Notes under the pieces: generated by a model
Told to the model about the DNA's origin: nothing
Database searches by the model: none
What the model saw: only the letters and a program-made list of their open reading frames with translations
DNA from: CAVQCA01 sp963710815
GTDB taxonomy: Bacteria > Pseudomonadota > Gammaproteobacteria > UBA9214
DNA: 64,000 nucleotides
Assembly: GCA_963710815.1 (NCBI GenBank)
Contig: CAVQCA010000154.1
Location: 14,642 to 78,641, forward strand
Direction of reading: 5' to 3'
Translations under genes and position numbers: made by a program
Shown here: positions 25,635 through 34,351 of the stretch, piece by piece
How positions within the stretch are numbered: the stretch's first letter is position 1
Layout of the letters: the number at the start of each line of letters is the position of its first letter

Positions 25635-26600
25635 TCAACCGGCCAGCGCGCCGCCGCAGCTCGAGCCCTGGCCCGCGGTACAGGCGTAGCAGTGGTCGGC
25701 CACCCGGATGGGGTTGCCGTTCAGATCCTTGCCGCCGAGGCGGGAAATATGGGTTTTCGCGGCACCGTCGATCGGCGCGGCCAGACCGAGCATCTGGTTG
25801 AAATCGCAGTCGTAGGCGTAGCCTTCCCAGTCGATGCTGAGCAGTGTGCGGCACATGACGCCGGCGAGATTCTCGTCGCGGTGCGCGGCGCGCAGCAGGT
25901 CCATGTAGCCGGCAAACTCTCCACGGGAGACCAGCATGCTGCCGAAGCGATTGATCGGTACATTGGCCAGCGTCAACAGGTGATTGAACACGATGCGGTG
26001 GTGTACCTCCAGGTAGTTGCGGTAGTCGCGCTCCAGGTCCGGCTGTGGCGGGGGCAGCACGGGGCCCTGCGGGTTGTAGACCAGGTTGAGGATCAGGCCG
26101 GTGTCGGAGCGGCCGTAACCCAGCCGGTTGAGCAGACGCAGGGCCTTGAGACTGTCCTCGTAGACTCCCTCGCCACGCTGCGCATCTACATTTCCCTTTA
26201 TATAACAAGGCAATGACGCAACTATCTCGACTTTATTATCGGCAAGAAATTCGGCGGTATCCTCCTGCCCCGGCTCCAGCAGCACGGTCAGGTTGCAACG
26301 ATCGATCACCCGCAGGCCCCGGCTGCACGCGGCGCTTACCAGGCGCCGGAAACCGGGATTGAGCTCCGGGGCGCCGCCGGTCAGGTCAAGCGCGAGGATG
26401 TCGGCGGCGACCAGGTAGCGAATGACCTCGTCCACGGTCCCTGCGCCCATCATCTCCTTGCGTGTGGGGCCTGCATTGACGTGGCAATGCAGGCAGGACT
26501 GGTTGCAGCGATACCCCAGATTGACCTGCAGCGTTTCCAGCCGGGCGCGTCGAATGGCGGGAAAAGCGCTGTCCAGCAGTAATGGCAAGGTCGCATGCAT
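25635..26600 (-). CDS. arsS: Arsenosugar biosynthesis radical SAM protein ArsS
   Basis: Radical SAM enzyme; in cyanobacteria ArsS joins the 5'-deoxyadenosyl group to dimethylarsenite on the way to arsenosugars. The 321 residues carry the CX3CX2C cluster motif as CNQSCLHC (Cys32, Cys36, Cys39) after LQVNLGYR, the GGAPELNPGFRRLV SAM-side block, LPCYIKGNVDAQRGEG, NLVYNPQGPVLPP and GEFAGYMDLLR. A cysteine-rich C-terminal end (CYACTAGQGSSCGG) is characteristic of the family (TIGR04167-like). Cofactor, length and neighbours all agree. Confidence 0.93.
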   Translation of the reverse strand: MHATLPLLLDSAFPAIRRARLETLQVNLGYRCNQSCLHCHVNAGPTRKEMMGAGTVDEVIRYLVAADILALDLTGGAPELNPGFRRLVSAACSRGLRVIDRCNLTVLLEPGQEDTAEFLADNKVEIVASLPCYIKGNVDAQRGEGVYEDSLKALRLLNRLGYGRSDTGLILNLVYNPQGPVLPPPQPDLERDYRNYLEVHHRIVFNHLLTLANVPINRFGSMLVSRGEFAGYMDLLRAAHRDENLAGVMCRTLLSIDWEGYAYDCDFNQMLGLAAPIDGAAKTHISRLGGKDLNGNPIRVADHCYACTAGQGSSCGGALAG

Positions 26601-26631
26601 GGGTCGCTATTCTACCAGTCCCGCCCGGATC

Positions 26632-28047
26632 TCATGGCAGCAGGCGGTTGATCAGTCGGGCCAGCAGGCGCACCCTGCCGGAAAAGAGTCGAGGCGCATA
26701 GCTGGCATTGATCGCGCGCCGGTGGATCTGTGAAAGTGTCGGATAGGCGTGGATCAGGCGGCTGATGTCCCCTGCCTTCGCCTTGACCTGTATCGCCAGT
26801 GCCAGTTCATGGATCAGCTCGCCGGCATGCGCGCCGACGAGGCTCGTCCCCGCCACCCGGCCGCGGACAAGCAGTATCTTGAGAAACCCCTCACCGACGT
26901 CATCCGTGATGGCGCGGTCGATCTCGCTGAACGGAAAGCGCGCGACGCTGTAGCGCAGCCCCTGCGTCTGCGCCTGCTGCTCGGTCAGGCCGACCTCCGC
27001 GACCTCGGGGTCGGTATAGGTGACACGCGGGATCACCCGGTAATCGACCTTCCGGGGAATCCTGAACAGCAGGCTGGCAAGCACGATGCCGGCCTGGTAC
27101 TCGGCCATGTGCGTGAACTGGTAAGGCCCGCAGACGTCACCGATGGCGAAAATATGCGGCTGGCGGGTACGCAGGCGTGCATCGACCACCACCGCTTTGG
27201 TGTTGTGCTCCACCCCGGCCTCGTCGAGCCCGAGTCCGAAGACGGCAGGGCGGCGTCCGGCGGCCACGAGTATGCGTTCGCACTCGACACTCTCACCGTT
27301 GGTGAGAAACAGCTGACGGCTGTCGCCGTCGCGCCGGGCACTCTCCACCTGGCAGGACAGGTGCAGGGTGATGCCCTCATCCTCCAGCACCTGGCGAAGC
27401 ACGGCGGAGGCCTCGCTGTCGGCCACGGGCAGAATCCGCTCGGCGGCCTCGACGATCGTTACCCGGCTGCCCAGCCGGGCAAATGCCTGCGCCAGTTCGA
27501 CGCCGATCGGTCCGCCGCCGATGACGGCCAGTCGGGGAGGCAGTTCCCGACGTTTGAAGATGGTCTCGTTGGTGTCATAACCCGCCTCGGCGATGCCCGG
27601 AATCGGCGGAACAACCGGCTGCGATCCGGTCGCGATCACGAAACGTTTGGCCCGGATGACCTCCTCATTGACGGTGACCTCTTGGGGATTGAGAAACCGG
27701 GCTGCGCCGAAGCGTACATCACAACCGTAGCGGCGAAAGCGCTCGGGGTCGTCATGCTGCTGGATATGGTCGATGACGCTGTCGACCCGGTCCAGCACCC
27801 GGTTGATGTCGATTTCCGGGGCGCAGGCGGTCAGACCGACCCGTGCGGCCCGGCGCATCCGGTGCGCGAGCCGTGCGGTATTGATGAGCGTCTTGCTGGG
27901 TACACAGCCGCTGTGCAGGCAATCGCCGCCGAGGCGTTCCGATTTCTCGATCAGCGTCACGCGCAGGCCCAGCTGCCCGGCAACGCTCGCGATGACCAGA
28001 CCGCCCGGACCGCCGCCGATCACCACCACGTCCTGTTTCCTGCTCAC
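26632..28047 (-). CDS. FAD-dependent disulfide oxidoreductase, mercuric-reductase/dihydrolipoamide-dehydrogenase type
   Basis: 471 residues with the class-I flavoprotein layout: FAD site VVIGGGPGGLVIASVAGQLG, redox pair in GGDCLHSGCVPSKT (Cys43 and Cys48), NAD(P) site AVIGGGPIGVELAQAFARLG (about residue 176), second FAD site PHIFAIGDVCGPYQFTHMAE, and a C-terminal dimer domain. The C-terminal Cys-Cys pair of true mercuric reductases and the HPT of dihydrolipoamide dehydrogenase are altered (LIHAYPTLSQIHR), so the electron acceptor is unclear. Such genes are common beside arsenosugar genes. The stop of the upstream desaturase overlaps its start by ATGA. Confidence 0.9.
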   Translation of the reverse strand: MSRKQDVVVIGGGPGGLVIASVAGQLGLRVTLIEKSERLGGDCLHSGCVPSKTLINTARLAHRMRRAARVGLTACAPEIDINRVLDRVDSVIDHIQQHDDPERFRRYGCDVRFGAARFLNPQEVTVNEEVIRAKRFVIATGSQPVVPPIPGIAEAGYDTNETIFKRRELPPRLAVIGGGPIGVELAQAFARLGSRVTIVEAAERILPVADSEASAVLRQVLEDEGITLHLSCQVESARRDGDSRQLFLTNGESVECERILVAAGRRPAVFGLGLDEAGVEHNTKAVVVDARLRTRQPHIFAIGDVCGPYQFTHMAEYQAGIVLASLLFRIPRKVDYRVIPRVTYTDPEVAEVGLTEQQAQTQGLRYSVARFPFSEIDRAITDDVGEGFLKILLVRGRVAGTSLVGAHAGELIHELALAIQVKAKAGDISRLIHAYPTLSQIHRRAINASYAPRLFSGRVRLLARLINRLLP

Positions 28048-28911
28048 GGGCCTCTCCCTTTTTCACGCCGGTCCCAGTCGCGGCGGTTGATGGCGTACTC
28101 GCCCAGTTTGCCGATCAACGGCATACCCAGCATGCCGCGCAGGGTGACGCAGTGCGCGGCATCGCGAAAGGTGTCGATGCCGATCACCATGCCTTCATGT
28201 CCCTCCTCCGGCTGCTCCCGGTAGGTGCCGAACAGCCGGTCCCAGACCGAGAGGTTGAAACCGAAGTTGCTGTTCGTTTCATGGCCGAGGTGCGAGTGAT
28301 GCACGCGGTGCATGTCAGGCGTCACGATCAGCCAGCGCAGCAGGGCATCGAGAACGGCGGGCAGACGCACATTGCTGTGATTGAACATGGCGGTGGCATT
28401 CAGCAACACCTCGAACACCACGACGGCGACGATCGGCGGCCCCAGCAGCACGATGACGGCGAACTTGATGAGCATGGAAAGCAGGATTTCGACCGGGTGA
28501 AACCGCGAACCGGTGGTGACGTCGAAATCGAGGTCGGCATGATGCACGCGGTGCAGGCGCCAGAACAGGGGCACGGCGTGGAACATGACATGCTGCAGGT
28601 AGATGGCCGCGTCCAGGATGATCACCGAGGCGGACAGCGCCAGCCAGGCGGGTGCTTCGACCCGGTTGAACAGTCCCCAGCCGTTGAGTTCGGCGGAGAC
28701 CGCCACACCCACCGCCGCCAGCGGAAATATCAGCCGTCAGCAGCGCCGTATTGAACACCACCAGTCCAAGGTTATTCAGCCAGCGCTGCTTTTTCGACTG
28801 CGACAGCCGACGGCGCGGCACCAGCAGTTCCCACACGGCCATAACGGCGAATACCCCGAAAAAGCATGAGAGGCGGATGGCCGGTTCGTGATTCAGGATG
28901 AAGTCATTCAT
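28044..28911 (-). pseudogene. Fatty-acid hydroxylase / sterol desaturase family protein, interrupted by a one-base frameshift
   Basis: Membrane di-iron oxygenase that hydroxylates or desaturates lipids. The N-terminal frame starts at ATG 28911 (MNDFILNHEPAIRLS...) and runs through NLGLVVFNTALL; the rest is in another frame from about LIFPLAAVGVAVSAELNG to the stop at 28044. Removing one base near 28737 joins them into about 289 residues. The histidine boxes are intact: QHVMFH, HRVHH and MHRVHH, with several membrane segments. Both parts are so well conserved that this may be a sequencing error or very recent mutation rather than decay. The reductase gene follows with a 4-base overlap. Confidence 0.85.
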
Positions 28912-28937
28912 GCGGAAACTGCCAGGCTAAATGCTGA

Positions 28938-29900
28938 TTATGCCTCTTTCTCGCCGACGGAAGCGACCGCCGCCAGGGCGTCGAGAAGTACCCCGGGTCC
29001 CGCGCCCGCCCGGTGGGTGTGTTCGCTCAGATGCCGCCGCCAGACGCGCGCGCCGGGTACGCCCTGAAACAGACCCAGCATATGCCGCGTGATATGGTTG
29101 AGTGTGGTGCCCGCGCCAAGCTCCCGCTCGATGTAGGGCAACATGCGCTCCACGATCCGGGGACGGGATGCCGCCGGGTCGGGTGCATCGAAGAAGCGGG
29201 CATCGGCTTCGGCAAGTACATAGGGATTATGGTAGGCCGAACGGCCCAGCATGACACCCTCCACGCGCCGGAGGTGCGTCGCGGCCTCGTCCAGTCGCGT
29301 GATGCCACCATTCAGAATGATCGTCAGACCGGGGAACGCGTTTTTCAGGCGGTAGACGACATCGTATCTCAGCGGCGGCACGCTGCGGTTCTGCTTCGGG
29401 CTCAACCCCTTGAGGATGGCCTTGCGTGCGTGCACGATAAAGATTCGACAGCCGGCACCGGCCAGTCGTTCCACGAAAGCAGCCAGTCCGTCATAACTGT
29501 CCTGATCGTCGATACCGATCCGGAGCTTGACCGTGACCGGTACGGTGACCGCAGCGCTCATGGCCGCCACACAGCCAGCCACACGTTCGGGCTCCGCCAT
29601 GAGACAGGCGCCGAAACGTCCGGAACGCACCCGGTCGCTGGGACAGCCCAGGTTGAGATTGATCTCGTCGTAACCCTGCGCCTCACCCAGGCGTGCGCAG
29701 ACTGCCAGCTCGCGTGGTTCGCTGCCGCCGAGCTGCAGGGCGATCGGGTGCTCCGCGGCGTGAAAGGCCAGCAAACGCTCCGGGGCGCCCTGCAGCAGCG
29801 CCGCGGTGGTCACCATCTCACTGTAGAGCCGGCAGCGCCGGGAGATCTGACGCAGAAAGTAACGGTAGTGGCGATCGGTCCACCCCATCATCGGCGCCAC
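28938..29900 (-). CDS. dusA: tRNA-dihydrouridine synthase A
   Basis: FMN enzyme that reduces uridine to dihydrouridine in the D-loop of tRNA. Family blocks are APMMGWTDRHYRYFLRQIS at the start, MVTTAALLQG, LQLGGSEP, NLNLGCPSDRVRSGRFGAC with the catalytic Cys, VTVKLRIGID, and NGGITRLDEAATHL. The start is uncertain: the ATG at 29900 lies inside the conserved FSVAPM strand; a GTG three codons upstream (29909) restores VAPM and is likelier. No ATG occurs further up before an in-frame stop. About 320-323 residues, slightly short at the N-terminus against E. coli (345). Confidence 0.93.
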   Translation of the reverse strand: MAPMMGWTDRHYRYFLRQISRRCRLYSEMVTTAALLQGAPERLLAFHAAEHPIALQLGGSEPRELAVCARLGEAQGYDEINLNLGCPSDRVRSGRFGACLMAEPERVAGCVAAMSAAVTVPVTVKLRIGIDDQDSYDGLAAFVERLAGAGCRIFIVHARKAILKGLSPKQNRSVPPLRYDVVYRLKNAFPGLTIILNGGITRLDEAATHLRRVEGVMLGRSAYHNPYVLAEADARFFDAPDPAASRPRIVERMLPYIERELGAGTTLNHITRHMLGLFQGVPGARVWRRHLSEHTHRAGAGPGVLLDALAAVASVGEKEA

Positions 29901-30120
29901 GGAAAGACAATGCCCGGCAGTAGCCGATACCGTTTCGTCGTTCCGTCGCCGGGGCTGTGATATACCATACCCGTGTCACGATACCTGTTACTCATCGCCT
30001 TGAGTAGTTGATCTGCATCACACTTTCCAAAATAGCGCTTTTGTATTTTTTCCTGCGATGATATAGTCGCCATTGAGTGTCAGAATTAAGCAAATTACCC
30101 AGTTTACCAAGGAGTTAGCT

Positions 30121-30429
30121 ATGGATAGTACCCGCTCTGCGCTGTTTGCCTTTTCGCTTGCCATCCTTTTTGCGGGACCTGCCAGTGCTGATACGCTGTC
30201 GATGGACTCCCCCCAGTCCGCGTCCCGGATAGCCACGCCCCAGAGGGGGATGACGATGGACGCCGTGCGCGCCAGGTTCGGCAACCCGGTGAAGGAATAC
30301 CCCGCCGTACCCACCAAGGGGGATCGTCTGCACCCACCGATCACCCGCTGGGACTACGACGGCTACTCGGTGTACTTTGAAAATAACATCGTTGTGCACT
30401 CCGTGGTGACCCCCCCGGAGGCCAGGTAA
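30121..30429 (+). CDS. Small secreted protein with a SmpA/BamE-like domain
   Basis: 102 residues with a Sec signal peptide (MDSTRSALFAFSLAILFAG then PASA). The mature part has GMTMDAVRARFGNPVKEY, ITRWDYDGYSVYFENNIVVH, the pattern of SmpA/OmlA (BamE-like) domains where GMTxxxVxxxxGxP is followed by beta strands. It has no lipobox cysteine, so it is probably soluble in the periplasm. The true start is ATG 30121, not the upstream in-frame codons. A possible promoter TTGTAT (30041) to TATAGT (30062) has a short 15-base spacer. Exact role unknown. Confidence 0.8.
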   Translation: MDSTRSALFAFSLAILFAGPASADTLSMDSPQSASRIATPQRGMTMDAVRARFGNPVKEYPAVPTKGDRLHPPITRWDYDGYSVYFENNIVVHSVVTPPEAR

Positions 30430-30475
30430 CCTACCCTCCCCGCAGATCATTTCCTTTCCCTGCCTGGCGAACGCC

Positions 30476-31510
30476 ATGCACGCGAGTCGTTTCGTCCCCG
30501 AAACGGCGCCCCAGTCCGGTATCCTGCTGACCTGGCCGCACGCACACAGCGCCTGGGCTGACAGCCTGGAGGCTGTCAGCACGGTGTATCTCGACATTGC
30601 CCGAGCCGTCTCGGCGCACGAGAAACTGCTCATCGTCTGCTACGACAGCGACCACACCGAAGCAGTCCGGCAGGCATGCGCACAGGCCGGCATACCGCTC
30701 GACGCCATACGCTTTTTCATTGCCCGCACGAATGACACCTGGATTCGCGACTACGGCCCCCTGGCGGTTGCAGACGGTGACGGCATACGCCTGCTCGATT
30801 TCGTCTTCGACGGTTGGGGAAAAAAATACCCGGCCGGGCTGGATAACGAGGTCACGCACATGCTCGAATCGGCGGAGGTCTTCGGCGCCGCCGCCTGCCG
30901 GCACATCCCGCGGGTGCTCGAGGGTGGCAGCATCGACACCGACGGCCAGGGCAGTCTCCTGACCACCTCGCACTGCCTGATCACGAACAGCCGCAACCCG
31001 GGCTATGACAAACCGGCATTTGAACAGCTGTTTGCCGCTGAGCTGGGCATAGAACGTGTGCTCTGGCTCGATCACGGGGAACTCGAGGGGGACGACACCG
31101 ATGCCCACATCGACATGCTGGCCCGTTTCTGTTCCCCGCACACCATCGCCTACACGCAAGGTACCAACAAGCGCGACAGCCACTACGCGGGATTCAAGGC
31201 GATGGAAGCGCAACTGCGCACATTCAGGACCCGGGAGGGCCACCCCTATCACCTGCTCCCCCTGCCGCTGCCGGCGCCGGTGCGCACCGCCGCCGGCGAA
31301 CGACTGCCGGCGAGCTACGCCAACTTCCTCATCATCAACGGCGCGGTGCTGGTACCGGTCTACGATGACCCGGCCGACGCCATCGCGCTCGAACACCTCG
31401 CCGGGGCCTTTCCCGACCGACGAGTGATTGCGGTCAACTGCCTGCCACTGATCCACCAGTTCGGCAGCCTGCACTGCGCTACAATGCAGTTGCCGGCGGG
31501 TATCCTCTAG
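30476..31510 (+). CDS. aguA: Agmatine deiminase
   Basis: Converts agmatine to N-carbamoylputrescine and ammonia in polyamine synthesis from arginine. The 344 residues have the peptidyl-arginine-deiminase-fold features of the family: ILLTWPHAHSAWAD, ARTNDTWIRDYGPLAV (substrate carboxylates), LEGGSIDTDGQGSLLTT, WLDHGELEGDDTDAHIDML (catalytic His/Asp) and the nucleophile Cys334 in QFGSLHCATMQLP. The usual GGGNIHC appears as FGSLHC. aguB for the next step follows after 336 bp occupied by two repeat elements. Confidence 0.93.
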   Translation: MHASRFVPETAPQSGILLTWPHAHSAWADSLEAVSTVYLDIARAVSAHEKLLIVCYDSDHTEAVRQACAQAGIPLDAIRFFIARTNDTWIRDYGPLAVADGDGIRLLDFVFDGWGKKYPAGLDNEVTHMLESAEVFGAAACRHIPRVLEGGSIDTDGQGSLLTTSHCLITNSRNPGYDKPAFEQLFAAELGIERVLWLDHGELEGDDTDAHIDMLARFCSPHTIAYTQGTNKRDSHYAGFKAMEAQLRTFRTREGHPYHLLPLPLPAPVRTAAGERLPASYANFLIINGAVLVPVYDDPADAIALEHLAGAFPDRRVIAVNCLPLIHQFGSLHCATMQLPAGIL

Positions 31511-31671
31511 GAGCCTGTCGGGTTTAGGATTGATCTACTGCGCTGGCGGGAGAGCGGCCCATAGTTCCCCGATATCTCGTTGCATAGCACCACTATGCGC
31601 CTCGATATCGTGAAACCCTGTGCTCGCTCTCCCACCATGCTCGCTACGACCACCTAAATCCGACAGACCCC
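31511..31671. repeat. Multi-armed palindromic element, copy 2 (behind aguA stop)
   Basis: Begins on the first base after the aguA stop codon. Outer arms CCTGTCGGGTTTAGG (31514-31528) and CCTAAATCCGACAG (31653-31666) pair; inside are GGCGGGAGAGCG against CGCTCTCCCACC and GATATCTCGTTGCATAG against CTATGCGCCTCGATATC. The arm order is the same as in copy 1 at 11798-11948. Confidence 0.85.
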
Positions 31672-31715
31672 TAGCGGTTCCGTCAAATTTTTTCGTGTTA
31701 GCCGTAAAACCCGTT

Positions 31716-31796
31716 CAACGCAAAGACGCAAAGATTCCTGATTATTTCTAGCAATGAATTTCTTTGCGTTCTTTGCGTCTTTGCGTCTTTGCGGTT
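31716..31796. repeat. GCAAAGACGCAAAG palindromic element, copy C
   Basis: Left arm CAACGCAAAGACGCAAAG (31716-31733) pairs with CTTTGCGTCTTTGCGG in the right arm (31762-31795), which contains an extra CTTTGCGT unit. It lies between aguA and aguB, shortly before the aguB start. Confidence 0.85.
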
Positions 31797-31846
31797 AATT
31801 GTTCTGTTTTATGCCAATACAACAACCATCTAAACTACCCGCGCCT

Positions 31847-32737
31847 ATGAATACCCGGAAACTCACCGTTGGATTGATCCAGCTTCGCTGTAGCGCGGAA
31901 CTCGACCGGAACCTGACGGCCGTGATCGAGGGCATCCGCAAGGCGGTGATCCGGGGCGCCCGGCTGATCCTGCTGCCGGAACTTCATAACAGCCCGTATT
32001 TCTGCCAGACGGAGGATGTGGACAATTTCGACCTGGCCGAGACCATACCCGGACCCACTACCGAGCGGCTCGGCGCGCTTGCCGCCGAACTCGGCGTCGT
32101 CATCGTCGCCTCGATCTTCGAGAAGCGGGCGGCAGGGCTCTACCACAACACGGCGGTCGCACTCGACAGCGACGGCCGAATCGCCGGCCGTTATCGCAAG
32201 ATGCACATACCCGACGATCCCGGGTATTACGAAAAATTCTATTTCACGCCGGGTGACCTGGGCTTCACCCCGGTGCCGACCGCCGTCGGCACACTCGGCA
32301 TCCTCGTCTGCTGGGACCAGTGGTATCCGGAAGCGGCACGGCTGATGGCCCTCGGTGGCGCGCAGATCCTGCTCTACCCGACGGCGATCGGCTGGAACCC
32401 GGGAGATGCCGACGACGAAAAGATGCGCCAGCGCGAAGCCTGGCTGACGATCCAGCGCGCACACGCCATCGCCAACGGGCTGCCCGTTCTGAGCTGCAAC
32501 CGCACAGGCTTCGAGGCGGACGCCTCCGGGCACACCCGGGGCATCGAGTTCTGGGGCAGCAGCGCGGTGTTCGGCCCCCAGGGCGAGGTCATCGAACAGG
32601 CCACGGAGAACGAGGCCGGGATCATTATCGCCACGCTTGATCTGCAGCGTACGGAACAGGTGCGACGGCTGTGGCCCTACCTGCGCGACCGGCGCATCGA
32701 CGCCTACCAGGACCTGCTGCGGCGCTTTTGCGATTGA
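31847..32737 (+). CDS. aguB: N-carbamoylputrescine amidase
   Basis: Nitrilase-superfamily enzyme that releases putrescine from N-carbamoylputrescine. The 296 residues from ATG 31847 (MNTRKLTVGLIQLRC) hold the Glu-Lys-Cys triad: Glu45 in LLPELHNSPYFCQTE, Lys118 in YRKMHIPDDPGYYEKFYF and Cys155 in GILVCWDQWYPEAAR. GIEFWGSSAVFGPQGEVI near the C-terminus is typical. Upstream ATG codons in the same frame lie in leader DNA beside the repeat. With aguA it completes putrescine synthesis from agmatine. Confidence 0.95.
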   Translation: MNTRKLTVGLIQLRCSAELDRNLTAVIEGIRKAVIRGARLILLPELHNSPYFCQTEDVDNFDLAETIPGPTTERLGALAAELGVVIVASIFEKRAAGLYHNTAVALDSDGRIAGRYRKMHIPDDPGYYEKFYFTPGDLGFTPVPTAVGTLGILVCWDQWYPEAARLMALGGAQILLYPTAIGWNPGDADDEKMRQREAWLTIQRAHAIANGLPVLSCNRTGFEADASGHTRGIEFWGSSAVFGPQGEVIEQATENEAGIIIATLDLQRTEQVRRLWPYLRDRRIDAYQDLLRRFCD

Positions 32738-32822
32738 GCCTGGACGCGCCGGGTGCACCGCTGGCGAGCGCCGCGCTTTCCATGGATAATGTCCTGCTGA
32801 TCCGTTTCCCGGGAACACCCTC

Positions 32823-33959
32823 ATGATTTTGATTCTGAACGCGGATACCGACAAGAGCGGTACCGCCTACCGGCAGCTGATGGAACACCTGTCCCACCTG
32901 CCGAATATCACGGCTCGCGTTCACGACGAGGTCGGTGCACGGCAGACGCTGACCGAAATCTACCTCGTGGGCGACACGGCCGCGCTGCAGATCGAGGATA
33001 TGGTGACCCTGCCGTGCGTGGAGCGGGTGGTGCGCGTCTCCGAGGAATACCGCATTCTCGGCCGTCACCACGATGATGACCGTGCGACCCATTTCGAATA
33101 CAACGGCGTGTGCTTCGGCCAGGACAACCTGAATATCTTCGCCGGCCTGTGCGCCGTCGATACGCCCGGGCATGTCGAGATCATGATGAAGGCCCTGCAG
33201 GAACGCGGCCTGCCCTGCACCCGCATGGGCGCCTACAAACCGCGCACCAACCCCTATTCCTTCCAGGGGCATGGCAAGAGCTGTCTGCCCTATGTGTTCG
33301 AACTCGCGGGCAAATACGACATCAAGGTCATCGCCATGGAAGTGACCCATGACATGCACGTGCGTGAAATCCGGGAAGCGCTCGAGCTGACCGGCAATCC
33401 GACCGGGGTGATGCTGCAGATCGGCACCCGCAACACCCAGAACTTCGAACTGCTCAAGGCGGCGGGTCGACAACGTGATTTCCCCGTGCTGCTGAAGCGC
33501 GGCTTCGGCATCACACTGGAGGAATCCCTCAACGCGGCCGAATACCTGGCGAGCGAAGGCAACCGGCGCGTCGTGTTTGGATTGCGCGGCATGAAGACCA
33601 ACATGGGCGACCCGCATCGCAACTTTGTCGATTTCTCCCATGTACCGGTTGTCAAGCGCCTGACGCGCATGCCCGTGTGCATCGACCCCTCGCATTCCGT
33701 GGGTACGCGCGATGCCTCACCGGAAGGCATCCTGGATGTTTTCCACGTAACCGCCCAGGGGGTGATCGCCGGTGCCAACATGATACTGGTCGATTTTCAT
33801 CCCGCCCCGGGCAAGGCGCTGGTCGATGGCCCGCAGGCGCTGCACATGGATGAACTCGACTATTTTCTCGAGGATGTCAGGCTGGCGCGCGAGGCTTACG
33901 AGAAGCGCGTGGCCCTGGCCAGGAAACACCGCAACCCGCAAAAGGCGTCGGCCGCCTGA
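32823..33959 (+). CDS. 3-deoxy-7-phosphoheptulonate synthase, type I-beta (AroF-like)
   Basis: First step of aromatic amino-acid synthesis: phosphoenolpyruvate plus erythrose 4-phosphate. Residues about 1-85 form a ferredoxin-like regulatory domain, as in the Thermotoga enzyme. The barrel follows with FGQDNLNIFAGLCAV, MGAYKPRTNPYSFQGHG, LQIGTRNTQNFELLKAAG, PVLLKRGFGITLEE, FGLRGMKTN and the C-terminal VCIDPSHSVGTRDA, all KDPG/DAHP-synthase motifs, including metal-binding residues. 378 residues, a little long through its N- and C-terminal ends. The exact gene symbol among the DAHP isozymes cannot be fixed from sequence. Confidence 0.9.
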   Translation: MILILNADTDKSGTAYRQLMEHLSHLPNITARVHDEVGARQTLTEIYLVGDTAALQIEDMVTLPCVERVVRVSEEYRILGRHHDDDRATHFEYNGVCFGQDNLNIFAGLCAVDTPGHVEIMMKALQERGLPCTRMGAYKPRTNPYSFQGHGKSCLPYVFELAGKYDIKVIAMEVTHDMHVREIREALELTGNPTGVMLQIGTRNTQNFELLKAAGRQRDFPVLLKRGFGITLEESLNAAEYLASEGNRRVVFGLRGMKTNMGDPHRNFVDFSHVPVVKRLTRMPVCIDPSHSVGTRDASPEGILDVFHVTAQGVIAGANMILVDFHPAPGKALVDGPQALHMDELDYFLEDVRLAREAYEKRVALARKHRNPQKASAA

Positions 33960-34081
33960 TCCCGCGCCTCATCACGTAAGGCACTCCGGTCTGATGAGCC
34001 GGGAGATGTCCGGATGGTCTGTCGACCACTCAAGGCGCTATACTTCCCCGGCAATGACCTTTCACCTACAGGAGACCTGCA

Positions 34082-34285
34082 ATGTCCGCAATGAGAATGG
34101 TATTTCTGGCAATGGCCGCCCTGATCCTGCTCGGCATCTGGCTGACCGGATTCCACACGGTGCACTGGGTGCTGTATATACCGATGGCGGCGTTGGTCTT
34201 CGCCGGCGTAACCGGCATCTGCCCCGGCTATCTGCTGTTCAAAACACTCGGGTTCAAGGGGCAATTACCCGGCAACAAGGTGTGA
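34082..34285 (+). CDS. Small DUF2892-like inner-membrane protein
   Basis: 67 residues with two hydrophobic segments (about 5-22 and 28-47) joined by a short loop; the YgaP-like / DUF2892 pattern GVTGICPGYLLFKTLG, with CPGY, is at the C-terminal side. Family members are bitopic membrane hairpins found near sulfur or rhodanese proteins, but no role is known here. It follows the DAHP synthase by 122 bp and is ended by a clear terminator. Confidence 0.8.
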   Translation: MSAMRMVFLAMAALILLGIWLTGFHTVHWVLYIPMAALVFAGVTGICPGYLLFKTLGFKGQLPGNKV

Positions 34286-34351
34286 TTGAGCTCGCCGCTG
34301 CCGCATTGCCCGGCGCACCACAGACGCGCCCCTGAACCCGCGGCGACACAC

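Noticed and set aside
26632..28047. Calling the FAD oxidoreductase merA
   Set aside because: It has the N-terminal redox cysteine pair but not the C-terminal vicinal cysteine pair required for mercury reduction, and no other mer gene is present.
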